Below, one piece after another: positions 16,515 through 24,985 of a DNA stretch of 64,000 nucleotides. The notes below the pieces were generated by a model that saw nothing but the letters and a program-made list of their open reading frames with translations, made no database searches and was not told the DNA's origin. Numbering within the stretch: position 1 is the first letter of the stretch; the number at the start of each line of letters is the position of its first letter. Source of the stretch: Saccharothrix deserti (lineage in GTDB: Bacteria > Actinomycetota > Actinomycetes > Mycobacteriales > Pseudonocardiaceae); contig NZ_ML775961.1 in the NCBI RefSeq assembly GCF_009769385.1, positions 1-64,000 of the forward strand, written 5' to 3'. The position numbers were made by a program, and so were the translations under genes.

Positions 16515-18251
16515 TCAGCTCAGCGCCAGGTCCGCGGTCGGGAACGTGCCGTGCGACGGGTTGACGTCCGCCTCACCGCCCCGGCCGTCGCACCCGCGTG
16601 ACGGGTTGAACGCCAGGTAGGTGCCCGACCCGCAGGCGATGGCGAACTCGGCGTCGCCGCCCACGACGATGCTGCCGGACAGGTTCGCACCGTCCTGGAT
16701 CAGGGCGTTGTCCTTCACCACGGCGTTGCCGCCGACCACGCCGCCGTTGACCCAGCCGAGGCCCTCGATGCGGGCGTTGCCGGTGACGGTGGCCCGGCCG
16801 TACACGGCGGCCTTCGGACCGACGTACGCGGTGCTCGCGACGTTGGCCGAGCCGGCAACCCAGCCGCCGCCGTTGGAGTGCCAGCGCCCGCCGCCGGTCG
16901 GGGCGGGCTTGACGTGCCCCGGCTCGAACCCGGACGGGGTCGCGCCGGAAACCCGGAACTCGTAGGGGAAGCGACGCGCCTTGTCGTAGCCGTCGAGGAA
17001 CGCGTAGTGCGGCACGGCCGACGGTGTGCCCGTCACCACCAGCCACACCTCGCGCTCGCCGGACTGGAGCTGGAAGGTGATCTGCCCGTCGGTCCCGACC
17101 GTCAGCGGCGAGTAGCGCGGCGTCCCGTTGCGCACGGCCACCAGGCCGAACGCCCAGCCGGTCGCGCCGGTCTCGGCGTGCCCCTTCACGCGCACCTTCA
17201 CCAGCGCGCCGTCGCTCGCCGCGACCATCTTGATCTTGTTGAAGCCGTAGTCCGACGGCGCGGCGCGGGTGTTCATCCGGAAGTGCCCGGCGCCCGCGTC
17301 GACCGCCTCGACGTTGCCGCCGTTGTAGGCGTGCAGGAACCCGCCGCCGTAGACGTTGTTGATGAAGGGCATCAGGGTGGACCGGTTGCCGAAGTCCCAG
17401 GTGACGTTGCGCGTGGCGTACTCGCCGATGCGGCGGTTCAGCTCGGCCTGGGTGATGCCGGCGAGGCGCCGGTACACCTCCAGCGGGTGCTCGTTGTTCC
17501 TGGCCTCGTTCCACATGCGGTTGAACATCGCCAGGCCGTCGCGGTCCTTGATGTACTGCATGAGCATCCAGTTGCCGTAGTGGTGCCGGCTGGAGCTCCA
17601 GTACAGGTTCTCCGACCGCAGCCACCGGGTGAGGTCGCCCGCGGCCGTCGTCGGCAGCGCCTGCATCGCCATGAACTCGGCGCCGGTCTCCCAGAACGTG
17701 CCCGCGTACGGCGCGGTGAACCCGTAGCCCGATCGACCCATGAACGTGTAGTTCTGGAAGACGTGGCCCAGTTCGTGGGCCAGTCCCCACGAGCCGGGCT
17801 GGGCCGCCGCAGGCGCGATGTTGATGATGCCCACCCGGCCGTCGACCGACCCACCCGTCGCCCAGGCGTCGAGGGCCGTCCGGTTCCACGTCCTGGTGAC
17901 GATGACGATGATCTTGTGCTGGGCGAGCAGCCCCGTCTCCGGCGTGAACTGCATGGTGTTCACGTAGAAGCTGTAGAGGTTCTCCAGCTGGTTGAGGATG
18001 TTGTTGGGGTCGAAGTTGTACGGGGACGGCGCCGAAACCGGGTTCGTGCCGGATTTCTCGCCCCACAACAGGATGAAGTTCGCCGACTCCCTCGTCCGGT
18101 CCTGGGACCACGGGACCTCGCCGGTCTGGGTCCACCTGGCCGGGATGTACACGGACTTCGCCGCGGCTGCCGCCGGGGACTGCGACACCAAGGCCGCGGC
18201 GACCAGGGCGAGCGCCGCCGCCGTCCGCCCCGCTCTGCTGAACAAACGCAC
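16515..18251 (-). CDS. Secreted DUF6055 (Svx/AvrXca-type) zinc-protease-like protein
   Basis: The 578-residue product has a signal peptide (about 1-31, AAAAA before cleavage) and then a DUF6055 domain with zinc motif HELGH at residues 159-163. A downstream FWETGAEFMAMQAL supplies a candidate third ligand. This matches the Svx/AvrXca secreted virulence-type family. Residues about 450-545 contain hexapeptide-like repeats (VASTAYVGPKAAVYGRAT, GNARIEG, GNAVVKDNALI) that should form a left-handed beta-helix. The GTG at 18251 follows GGAAGG. It is probably an extracellular metallopeptidase acting on plant or microbial polymers. Confidence 0.85.
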   Translation of the reverse strand: MRLFSRAGRTAAALALVAAALVSQSPAAAAAKSVYIPARWTQTGEVPWSQDRTRESANFILLWGEKSGTNPVSAPSPYNFDPNNILNQLENLYSFYVNTMQFTPETGLLAQHKIIVIVTRTWNRTALDAWATGGSVDGRVGIINIAPAAAQPGSWGLAHELGHVFQNYTFMGRSGYGFTAPYAGTFWETGAEFMAMQALPTTAAGDLTRWLRSENLYWSSSRHHYGNWMLMQYIKDRDGLAMFNRMWNEARNNEHPLEVYRRLAGITQAELNRRIGEYATRNVTWDFGNRSTLMPFINNVYGGGFLHAYNGGNVEAVDAGAGHFRMNTRAAPSDYGFNKIKMVAASDGALVKVRVKGHAETGATGWAFGLVAVRNGTPRYSPLTVGTDGQITFQLQSGEREVWLVVTGTPSAVPHYAFLDGYDKARRFPYEFRVSGATPSGFEPGHVKPAPTGGGRWHSNGGGWVAGSANVASTAYVGPKAAVYGRATVTGNARIEGLGWVNGGVVGGNAVVKDNALIQDGANLSGSIVVGGDAEFAIACGSGTYLAFNPSRGCDGRGGEADVNPSHGTFPTADLALS

Positions 18252-18571
18252 CGTGGGAACACCTTCCTTTCGCGGAATGGAAAGGAATCCGGGCACGGCG
18301 AAAAGGCGGCGGTCCCTCCGACGTGGACGCGGTGGCGGTGTATCAAGAACGTACGTCCTACCCGGAAACCTGTGACCTGGCCCACCATGGCGTACGAAAA
18401 GCTTTTCGGCAAGGCCGGCAGGTGCGTCACCACGGCGCGTTCACCTACGTCGCCGGCGAACTCGCCGACGGCACCACCCTGCCACTGCTCCTGCCACTGC
18501 TGCGGTTGCGCTCCAACGGATCCGCACGTGGGTCGCCTGATGCGACGTGACGAGCCAGTGCGTCGCTGCTG
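18252..18571. other. Intergenic region upstream of the DUF6055 gene
   Basis: It contains the ribosome-binding site and presumed promoter of the minus-strand gene. A 12-bp palindrome GAAAAGCTTTTC (18396-18407) is similar in layout to the GH2 operator. The plus strand 18424-18540 has a protein-like stretch (GAFTYVAGELADGTTLPLL) without a plausible start, which looks like a decayed coding fragment of unknown origin. Confidence 0.35.
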
Positions 18572-18784
18572 AATGATGACCTCGTCGAGGTAGCGGTAGC
18601 CGGTGGCGCGGGAGATGCCGTGATCGCGCGCCGGCGCGGCGATGTCGGTGTTCTGGCGGAACCAGCGCAGGCCCAGCACCGCTTGTCCGTAGCAGGTCGG
18701 CGCCCTGGTCCCCTTCCGAGTGCCGCGGTCGCGGCGTTCCGTGTAGAGCAGCCGGCGAAGGTATCGGGCAAGTTCGCGGGGCAC
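18572..18784 (-). pseudogene. IS5-type transposase, N-terminal fragment
   Basis: Reading on the minus strand from GTG 18784, the sequence gives VPRELARYLRRLLYTERRD, YGQAVLGLRWFRQNTDIA, then ARDHGISRATGYRYLDEVI. This is the N-terminal helix-turn-helix region of IS5-group (DDE_Tnp_4-like) transposases. Homology stops at about 18575 in the middle of the domain, so the catalytic core is missing. The matching C-terminal piece lies at 20832-21093 in the opposite orientation. Confidence 0.75.
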
Positions 18785-19501
18785 GTCGAGTGTGGCGCGC
18801 TACGTGATCACGGGGTGCCTTCTGGTTCGGACTTGATCTTCGTAAATCCAGTCCTGCCAGGGGCTCCCCGCCTTCATCTCCCAGGTTCATCAGCCCGTCG
18901 GAGCGCCTGTATGAGCGTTCCCGTGAACACCATCAGGCATTCGACACCGGAATCGCCGTTGGTGAGATCACATCAATGGAGTGCTTTTAGTCGAGTCGGG
19001 TGTGGACGTCAACTCCAGGATCCCAACTTGAAATACTTGGTCGGGAAGAAGTGGCGGGACGGTGCGACCAAGGGTCAGCTCGGCCTCAACCAGGTTTGCG
19101 ACAGTGTCAACTGTGTTGCGTCAAAGCTGCAACCGGATCGCGTCCGTCAACCGGCTCTCGCTGATTTTTTGCTGGGCGACATAGTCGTTTACCTGATTGG
19201 TATCGCGTTATCGCGGCTGCCGTTCATCGTGGACTAGGGTCGTATGGCCCTAGTCCGGGTACCTGCGCAGGCGAACGATGGAAGTTCGGCAGTGCGCTCG
19301 CACGAGCGAGGTGCCAGAGTGCCGACAACTCGATCACTGCGGATCTCGTCGCGCCACGCCGTCGCTCTGGCCGCAAGACCGTCCGCTTCACCGATCGACA
19401 GGCCTCGACCGGTTCGTACGGACGGCCACTTTCTCCAGGGAGGCGTCGTCCGGACGCGGCGGGCGCCACTGTTACAAGCACCCATCCAGGGAGGTGCTGT
19501 C
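18785..19501. other. Degenerate intergenic region, no gene recognised
   Basis: This 0.7-kb stretch is visibly less GC-rich than its surroundings. Open frames exist on both strands but lack conserved motifs and ribosome-binding sites; one ends ADFLLGDIVVYLIGIALSR. The last 15 bp contain the strong ribosome-binding site of the RDD gene. The stretch probably consists of decayed mobile or coding DNA. Confidence 0.4.
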
Positions 19502-20821
19502 ATGTTCTGCGCCAGTTGTGGCACTGCGCTCATCGCTCCGGCACGGTTCTGCTCCTTCTGTGGTCAGCAGGCACCACCCGTGGAAGGTGCGCACCACGCA
19601 CCCACTGACGACGTGCCGTCAGACCTGCCCACGGCGACCCCCTCGACTGGTCCACCACCGGCAGGAGCCAGGACCGATCCGGAACTTCGGCACACGGGCG
19701 ACATGTGCCCCTCCTGCGGAAGCCGCACCGGCGCCAACCCAACCTGCCTGATGTGCGGTCAGGTGCTCGGTCTGCCCACTGGTGTGCGGCTTTCCGGCCC
19801 TGGCAAGCGGCTGCTGGCGTACCTGCTGGAAGGGCTGCTGTTCCTCGTGACGCTCGGCATCGGGTGGATTGTGTGGGCTCTCATCGCGTGGGCGCGGGGA
19901 ACCACACCGGCGAAGCAGCTGATGCGGATGACGGTGATCTGGACCGCGAACCGGCGTGCGGCGTCGTGGGGCCGGATGTTCCTGCGGGAGGCCGCGGGGC
20001 GTGGGCTCGTGGTTCCAGTGATCAGCTTTTTGACGTTCGGAGTGGGCTGGATCGTCGCGACGTGCATGGTCTTCAGTGACACGCGGCAGACGCTGTGGGA
20101 CCGGCTGGCGTCGACTCTGGTCGTGGACGGGTATGCCGATATCCCGCCGGAGAACCTGCCTGCGGAGCAGGGCTTCGACGGCGCGTCCTACACCCGCAAG
20201 GACCGCAAACTCGCGCTCGCCGGAGCCGGAGCCCTGGTCGTCCTGCTCTTGGCCGGAATCGTCATCGTGCCGGGCCTGTTCGCCGGCAAGCCGACCGCCC
20301 CGCTCGGCGTGGGGGCGGATCCGGGCATCACGTCGGATTATCCCACCCGAACCAGCTTTCCATCCGACACGACGACCTCCGAGGAATTCATGACGACCAC
20401 GTTGTCGGCTTCGCCGAGTGAGGTGGTGAGCCTCGCGCCCGCGGCCCAGACACACCCAACCGCGCAGGCGGCCGCGACCGTGTTCGGCACCTACTTCACC
20501 AGCATCAACCAAGGCGACACCGATGCGGCATGGGCGCTGCACACCGCCAACCAGAAGGCGCGCATCGGCGACAAGGCAACCTGGGTGCGGGGAATCGAGC
20601 AGACTTACGACACCGATGTGGTCATCTACGACATGCAGGAGGCGTCCGACCACACCGTGCAGGCGTGGGTGACCTTCACCAGCTATCAGCCATCGCAGTA
20701 CGGCCCCAGCGGGGACACCTGCAACCGCTGGGATCTGCTGTACACGCTAGTGCCCAACGGCACCGCCTACCTCATCGATAAGGCGACGCCGCGTAACGGG
20801 AGCGGACACACCACGTGCTGA
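19502..20821 (+). CDS. Zinc-ribbon RDD-family membrane protein
   Basis: The 439-residue protein begins with a zinc ribbon (CASCGTAL, CSFCGQQ) and has a second one at about residues 63-80 (CPSCGSRTG, CLMCGQVL). The RDD domain follows, with hydrophobic segments LLAYLLEGLLFLVTLGIGW and GLVVPVISFLTFGVGWIV. Another membrane helix (ALVVLLLAGIVIVPGLF) precedes a Ser/Thr-rich linker and an exported C-terminal domain of the DUF4878/NTF2-like type (AAATVFGTYFTSINQGDTDAAWALH). It is probably a membrane sensor or transport-related protein. GGGAGGTG supports ATG 19502. Codon choice is less GC-biased than in its neighbours. Confidence 0.82.
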   Translation: MFCASCGTALIAPARFCSFCGQQAPPVEGAHHAPTDDVPSDLPTATPSTGPPPAGARTDPELRHTGDMCPSCGSRTGANPTCLMCGQVLGLPTGVRLSGPGKRLLAYLLEGLLFLVTLGIGWIVWALIAWARGTTPAKQLMRMTVIWTANRRAASWGRMFLREAAGRGLVVPVISFLTFGVGWIVATCMVFSDTRQTLWDRLASTLVVDGYADIPPENLPAEQGFDGASYTRKDRKLALAGAGALVVLLLAGIVIVPGLFAGKPTAPLGVGADPGITSDYPTRTSFPSDTTTSEEFMTTTLSASPSEVVSLAPAAQTHPTAQAAATVFGTYFTSINQGDTDAAWALHTANQKARIGDKATWVRGIEQTYDTDVVIYDMQEASDHTVQAWVTFTSYQPSQYGPSGDTCNRWDLLYTLVPNGTAYLIDKATPRNGSGHTTC

Positions 20822-20831
20822 CAGGACGAGC

Positions 20832-21093
20832 ATGCTTGGAGGCGGCTACGACGGCGCGGGCATCGGCGTGTTCACACCGGTCAAGCGGCCCGCCGGCGGT
20901 CAGGTACTCGACGTCGACACTTGCACCCGCAACGCCCTGCTGCGCCGCCCGCGCTGTCTCGGTGAACGCGGATTCGCGATGCTGACCGGCCGCTGGCGCG
21001 CACTGCGGCACTTCACCACCAGCCCGCAGGATCGGCGACATCGTCAAAGCCGCCCTCACGCTCACCCATTTCGAACACGGACGGCTCGCATGA
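20832..21093 (+). pseudogene. IS5-type transposase, C-terminal fragment (frameshifted)
   Basis: The frame gives GYDGAGIGVFTPVKRPAGGQ, LDVDTCTRNALLRRPRCLGE and RGFAMLTGRWRALRHFTTSP. After a one-base loss near 21028 the next frame gives IGDIVKAALTLTHFEHGRLA and a stop at 21093. This is the conserved C-terminus of the same transposase type as 18572-18784. It has no start codon context and no catalytic core. Confidence 0.75.
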
Positions 21094-21124
21094 AAGTCGC
21101 TGAGATCACGTCACTGCATCTGAA

Positions 21125-21718
21125 TTAACGACTCGGGACATCAACGCCCCTCGGCCACTCGTGTTCGAGAATCGCGTACAACTTGCTGTCCCGCCATGCC
21201 CCATTGGTGAACACGTGATCGCGAATGCGTCCTTCGTGCACCATGCCCAACTTTTCCGCCACGCGAATGGAAGCCAGGTTGTCCGGGCCGATCGCCGAAC
21301 TGATGCGGTGCAACTTCAGAGCCGTGAAACCGAAACCCACGAGACTCCGCGCGGCATCGGTAGCCAAGCCGCGTCCGTGCAAATCGTACCGGATGGCATA
21401 CCCCAGCTTGGCCGCGCGAACACCGTTCAACCCGAGTCGCGCGAACCCGGCGAACACATTGGAATCCCGTTCGGTCACAGCCAAGTAGTACTCACTGCGC
21501 GGCACCATTTGCGCTCTCGCCAGCACTCCCAGCAGGGCGTCTTCCTGTCGAGCGCGTGTCATCACATCGAACGAAAGCCACCGGGTCACCCTCTCGTCCC
21601 CGACGATGGTCATCGTCTCGTCGAGATCGTCGATCGTGAAATCGCGCAACACGACCGCACGACCTTCGATCCTCATTGGTTCGGCCATGGTCGGGTCATC
21701 ATCCCTGTGTGCGGTCAT
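21125..21718 (-). CDS. GNAT acetyltransferase (RimJ/RimL type)
   Basis: The 197-residue protein fits the Acetyltransf_3 group: VVLRDFTIDDLDETMTIV at the start, the acetyl-CoA loop around YDLHGRGLATDAARSLVGFGF, then the strand LHRISSAIGPDNLASIRVAEKLGM. Such enzymes acetylate ribosomal-protein N-termini or small amines. Its ATG (21718) overlaps the stop of the upstream TPR regulator gene (ATGA), so the pair is translationally coupled. Confidence 0.88.
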   Translation of the reverse strand: MTAHRDDDPTMAEPMRIEGRAVVLRDFTIDDLDETMTIVGDERVTRWLSFDVMTRARQEDALLGVLARAQMVPRSEYYLAVTERDSNVFAGFARLGLNGVRAAKLGYAIRYDLHGRGLATDAARSLVGFGFTALKLHRISSAIGPDNLASIRVAEKLGMVHEGRIRDHVFTNGAWRDSKLYAILEHEWPRGVDVPSR

Positions 21719-23049
21719 CGGGGCAGTGCCGCCAGTGGCTGACGAGAATAAAGCTCAAGCTGCTCCTGCAGGCCGGCCCTTGCGTGACCATCCCGAATGG
21801 ACCTGGTCAGGACTCGGTGCACCCGTTTGGCGGAGGTGACGATGCCGTGGATGCGCAATGCCGGGGGCAGTTGGAACACGGGCGTCAAGGCGTCTTCCGC
21901 GCCTTCGACGTCGCCCAACGAAATCCGCGCAATAGCGAGATCCGTTCTTGCTCCCGCCTCGTCGCTGAACGCGCGTTCGTGTGCTGGAGCAGTCTCGTAC
22001 GCCTCGATGGCCTCGACTGCGGCCCGCTCGCCCGCCGCCGCATCCTTGTCGCTGTTCCAGGCCAACGTGTCCGCTGCGTAGTAGAGTTGGCGCGGAACCG
22101 AGAACGTGCAAATACCGCCAAACTCATCGAGTTCGTCCGGATGCGCATGATCACGAAGCTCGGTGGCCGCAGTGATCGCTTGGCGGGATTTCTCGGTGTT
22201 CCCCAATGTCGCCCAAGCGCGCGCTTCGGAGATGGCCAGCCAAATTGCGGACGTGTTGGAGTTCCGTTGGTCGGACTCGCCTGTTCGGCTGGCGTATCGA
22301 ATGGCATCCATCGGTCGCCCGGCCCAATAGGAGATGAGCGACTGGAGACCGCCGACGAAAGCTCGCAATCCGTGGTGGTCGGCATTCTCGGCGCATACGA
22401 ACGCCGTGCGCGCGTGTGTCATGGCGTCGTGCGAAGCACCATGATCGTGGCTGGCTTTGGCCATCAAGCCGGAGGTGACGCCGGCGAGAAAATAGAGCTG
22501 TCGACTTTCGTTCGGCTTTTGTCGGCCTTCCAGCAACGAAAAGGCCCGCTCCTGAACGGCGACGAGATCACCGAGGATGGAACTGAGTGGCGCCTGCGTG
22601 TAGGTGGATGCCACTGCCTTGACGTCTTCGTACAACTGCTCGAGAGTCTGAGGTCCGACGTTCGAACCTTCGGTGCTGGCCAGAAAATTTCGCGCTCGAT
22701 CCGCTGACATGGAGATGAGCCGGCCTTCCGTTTGAGGAGTCCCGTTCGCAGGGTGGGTGGACCTTGGACTGTCGAACGTCATCGTCGTCTGGACGGCCTC
22801 CAGTTCACTGGCGAGTGGTGGAGGGGCGAACAATTCGGCTGCCGTGCGACCGAACATCGACTCGAGACCTTGCTGCGCGGCCGGGTAGGGAAGCGTCTTG
22901 ACTTCTCCGGCCAGCCATCGGAATGCCTGGCGCTCGTTGAGAGGCAAGCCGGTTACTTCCTCGAACTTGGCTCGGAACTTGTCCACTGTCATGAAGCTCT
23001 GTGCCACAAGTTGGGCCAGATAGGTCCTGGGTAGGTCGGCCTCGCCCAT
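21715..23049 (-). CDS. HTH/TPR transcriptional regulator
   Basis: The 444-residue product starts MGEADLPRTYLAQLVAQSFM. It has a short XRE-like segment (KFRAKFEEVTGLPLNERQAFRWLAGEVKTLP, in two parts) followed by many helical repeats. Examples are LYFLAGVTSGLMAKASHDHG, AFVGGLQSLISYWAGRPMDA and AIWLAISEARAWATLGNTEK. This is the layout of the abundant actinobacterial BldD/NsdA-like regulators with C-terminal TPRs that may bind a peptide or partner. GAGGGGAGCG precedes the ATG. The acetyltransferase gene is coupled downstream. Confidence 0.8.
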   Translation of the reverse strand: MGEADLPRTYLAQLVAQSFMTVDKFRAKFEEVTGLPLNERQAFRWLAGEVKTLPYPAAQQGLESMFGRTAAELFAPPPLASELEAVQTTMTFDSPRSTHPANGTPQTEGRLISMSADRARNFLASTEGSNVGPQTLEQLYEDVKAVASTYTQAPLSSILGDLVAVQERAFSLLEGRQKPNESRQLYFLAGVTSGLMAKASHDHGASHDAMTHARTAFVCAENADHHGLRAFVGGLQSLISYWAGRPMDAIRYASRTGESDQRNSNTSAIWLAISEARAWATLGNTEKSRQAITAATELRDHAHPDELDEFGGICTFSVPRQLYYAADTLAWNSDKDAAAGERAAVEAIEAYETAPAHERAFSDEAGARTDLAIARISLGDVEGAEDALTPVFQLPPALRIHGIVTSAKRVHRVLTRSIRDGHARAGLQEQLELYSRQPLAALPR

Positions 23050-23261
23050 GTTCGCTCCCCTCGCGTCCTACACACCCAACGATACGAACGAGCCGTTCTC
23101 GGTGGGAGTGCCCTGCCCAAGAAGGCAGTAGAAGTCAGGCGATGACACGCGTGCGCCATACCGCTGTCACCGCCCCTCCGGCCAAGGTCAGTACAGCACG
23201 GTCGGCTCGATGGGGCGTCGAACTCAGGAGAGCCGAAGTCGGAAATTCGTCCGGGGTGGTG

Positions 23262-23480
23262 ATGGTCGTGGTGTGGAGTGAGCTTGCGAGTGATTTCGGC
23301 GGGGTCGTGCTGTTCCTGGTGTGGCTCGTGATCCCTCTGCTCTACCTCGTCGTCATCGGCCGGCGGTACGTCCGGCAAAGCCGGGAGAGCGCTCGGGCAG
23401 CGGTGTGGGCGCGTGACGAGGTGTGTCAGATCCGCGAGGAACAGAGGGATGGATGTCATGACGATGACGCTGGTGAGTGA
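23262..23480 (+). CDS. Small single-pass membrane protein
   Basis: This 72-residue frame starts with ATG 23262 after GGGGTGG. It has one transmembrane helix (GGVVLFLVWLVIPLLYLVVIG) and a basic cytoplasmic tail (RRYVRQSRESARAAVWARDEV). It overlaps the start of the next gene by 32 bp. It is likely the first member of the small cluster with the two following genes. No family was recognised. Confidence 0.55.
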   Translation: MVVVWSELASDFGGVVLFLVWLVIPLLYLVVIGRRYVRQSRESARAAVWARDEVCQIREEQRDGCHDDDAGE

Positions 23481-23790
23481 CGGCGACCGGGGTGAGGGTG
23501 GGGAGAAGCCCGTTTCGTTGTTCGAGGACCCGAAGATCGTCACCGAGGTTCAGGAGTTCGTGGACGATCAGGCACCGCGTCTGTTCGCGGTGGTGCAGGA
23601 GACGTTCGACCCCGAAGACCTGAAGATCGTCGCGTGGGGGATGACCACCGAGAAGGGCGCTGAGGTGGTCTCGGTTCATGGTGGGATGCACATGAGCGTC
23701 CAGTCGGCGGAGAACGCGCTGATCTTCTTCCGGGCCGGTGGACGTGCGGTTCCCCGGGTGTTCTGGGTCGGGGGCCGGGATGGGGAGTAA
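23449..23790 (+). CDS. Conserved hypothetical protein
   Basis: This 113-residue acidic protein (ATG 23449; 23458 is an alternative) has a single domain: PVSLFEDPKIVTEVQEFVDD, FAVVQETFDPEDLKIVAWGM and VSVHGGMHMSVQSAENALIFF. The pattern resembles small proteins encoded beside Prim-Pol-like genes in Pseudonocardiaceae, but the function is unknown. Its end overlaps the start of the next gene by 11 bp (ATGGGGAGTAA), showing translational coupling. Confidence 0.7.
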   Translation: MDVMTMTLVSDGDRGEGGEKPVSLFEDPKIVTEVQEFVDDQAPRLFAVVQETFDPEDLKIVAWGMTTEKGAEVVSVHGGMHMSVQSAENALIFFRAGGRAVPRVFWVGGRDGE

Positions 23791-24334
23791 CGGTCTGGAG
23801 ACTGCGCTGGAGTGCGTGGCGCGGGGGTGGCCGGTGCTGCCGGGTGCGCTGTGGGTCGGTGACACCTACGTGGATCCGGTGACGAACTTCGACGGTGATT
23901 CGCTCGCGCTGTGTTCCGTGGACAGGGCGGTGCTGGACCCGGACGAGGTGCGGCGCATGTGGCCGGTGCTGGGGGAGGGCGTGACGCGTTCGGCGTTGGC
24001 TGTCCTCGGGACGATCGTTGCGGTCGCGGTGGAGCCGGAGCGGGCGCGGCGGGTGGTCGAGTCGGAGCGGTTTCGGGCGTCGCCTACGCCTGTGGTGATG
24101 ATGCCCGTTCCGTTGGTCGGTCTGATGATCGAGCACGCGGTGTTCGTGCTGTCGTCGTCGGACGGGTTGGACGACGAGTTGGTCTTTCCGCCGAACGCCA
24201 CGCTGCCGCTGCCACCCGCTGTGGTCGAGGGATACGAGGTGCGGTGGCTCGTGCCGCCGGCCAGGTGCGACGGGTTGATGGCCGGTCAGGAGTTGGTGCG
24301 ATTCCTGGCGGGGGAAGCGACCGGTCGCAATTAG
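23780..24334 (+). CDS. Prim-Pol-like protein lacking catalytic residues
   Basis: The 184-residue product begins MGSNGLETALECVARGWPVLPG, the usual opening of actinobacterial bifunctional primase/polymerase domains (two segments). It continues with DPDEVRRMWPVLGEGV and ends EVRWLVPPARCDGLMAGQEL, the counterpart of the usual C-terminal end. The expected metal-binding acidic motif in the centre is replaced by hydrophobic sequence (ALAVLGTIVAVAVEP). It therefore looks catalytically dead. It is coupled to the preceding gene and followed by a strong terminator. Confidence 0.6.
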   Translation: MGSNGLETALECVARGWPVLPGALWVGDTYVDPVTNFDGDSLALCSVDRAVLDPDEVRRMWPVLGEGVTRSALAVLGTIVAVAVEPERARRVVESERFRASPTPVVMMPVPLVGLMIEHAVFVLSSSDGLDDELVFPPNATLPLPPAVVEGYEVRWLVPPARCDGLMAGQELVRFLAGEATGRN

Positions 24335-24350
24335 GCCGAAGGTGGCGGAT

Positions 24351-24406
24351 ACGGCGTGAACCTCGCGCTCAGAATGATCCGTCGGTCTGAGCGCGAGGTT
24401 CGCCGT
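24351..24406. terminator. Long terminator hairpin
   Basis: GAACCTCGCGCTCAGA (24358-24373) pairs perfectly with TCTGAGCGCGAGGTTC (24386-24401). The stem extends outward by ACGGCG/CGCCGT around a 2-nt bulge. It lies between the Prim-Pol-like cluster and the convergent PRC-barrel gene. Confidence 0.88.
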
Positions 24407-24429
24407 GCGGCGGGACGCGGTCGGTCAAG

Positions 24430-24873
24430 CTAGGCCGGCGGCGAATTGCGGTAACTCTCGGTGTAGTAGTTGCCGAGGCGTTGTCGGTAATCGCTCGCGT
24501 CGAAGCCGTCCGGGTCGTACTCGGGGGCGTGCTGCACCTGTTCCTTGGTGCGGTCGACGTAGACCTTCTTCGCGTCGTGGTCCACCTTCGCGACGGCCCC
24601 CACCGGCAGCACGACCTTGAGGGGGGACAGCCACGTGCCTGCGTCGACGAGCAGGCAGTCGGCGGGCACCCGCGCGTTGGACTGGTCGATCTCGCCGATC
24701 GGGCCGTCGATCGCCTCCACCTCGTACCCGAGCAGGCCGATGTCCGGTCGGTGGCGGCGCTCGGCGGACTCGGTCGCCTCGGCGGCCTCGGGGGAGTCGG
24801 TGTCGTGCTTGTCGAGCAGTTCCGCCACGTTGCGCCACACCCACGGGACGAACGGGAAGGGGAACGGCTGCAT
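24430..24873 (-). CDS. PRC-barrel domain protein
   Basis: The 147-residue protein starts MQPFPFPFVPWVWRNVAELL. Its middle is a PRC-barrel-type module (GLLGYEVEAIDGPIGEIDQS, DCLLVDAGTWLSPLKVVLPV, VYVDRTKEQVQHAPEY). PRC-barrels assemble RNA-processing or photosynthetic complexes. Stand-alone actinobacterial versions are stress-related in some cases, but the role here is unknown. AAGGAGG lies at good spacing before ATG 24873. Confidence 0.82.
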   Translation of the reverse strand: MQPFPFPFVPWVWRNVAELLDKHDTDSPEAAEATESAERRHRPDIGLLGYEVEAIDGPIGEIDQSNARVPADCLLVDAGTWLSPLKVVLPVGAVAKVDHDAKKVYVDRTKEQVQHAPEYDPDGFDASDYRQRLGNYYTESYRNSPPA

Positions 24874-24954
24874 CTCGGCCTCCTTGGTCGGTGGACAACC
24901 CTGGAGTACCCGATCGGGACGGCGACCCGACGGCTCTGGTGGTTCGGCGTGCTC

Positions 24955-24985
24955 TATTACTTCAGTGTTGACTGAAATCAACTCA
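24955..24985 (-). promoter_or_regulatory. Candidate promoter/operator of the PRC-barrel gene
   Basis: On the minus strand TTGATT is followed 16 bp later by TAATAG, a moderate promoter. The spacer is filled by the perfect inverted repeat TTCAGT-GTTG-ACTGAA (24961-24976), and a second, GTTGA-N6-TCAAC, is nested around it. The site touches the 3' end of the upstream lipoprotein gene. Confidence 0.4.

Noticed and set aside
18620-19237. 205-codon plus-strand frame between the IS fragment and the RDD gene
   Set aside because: Its first third is antisense to the transposase fragment. No ribosome-binding site and no conserved segment were found.
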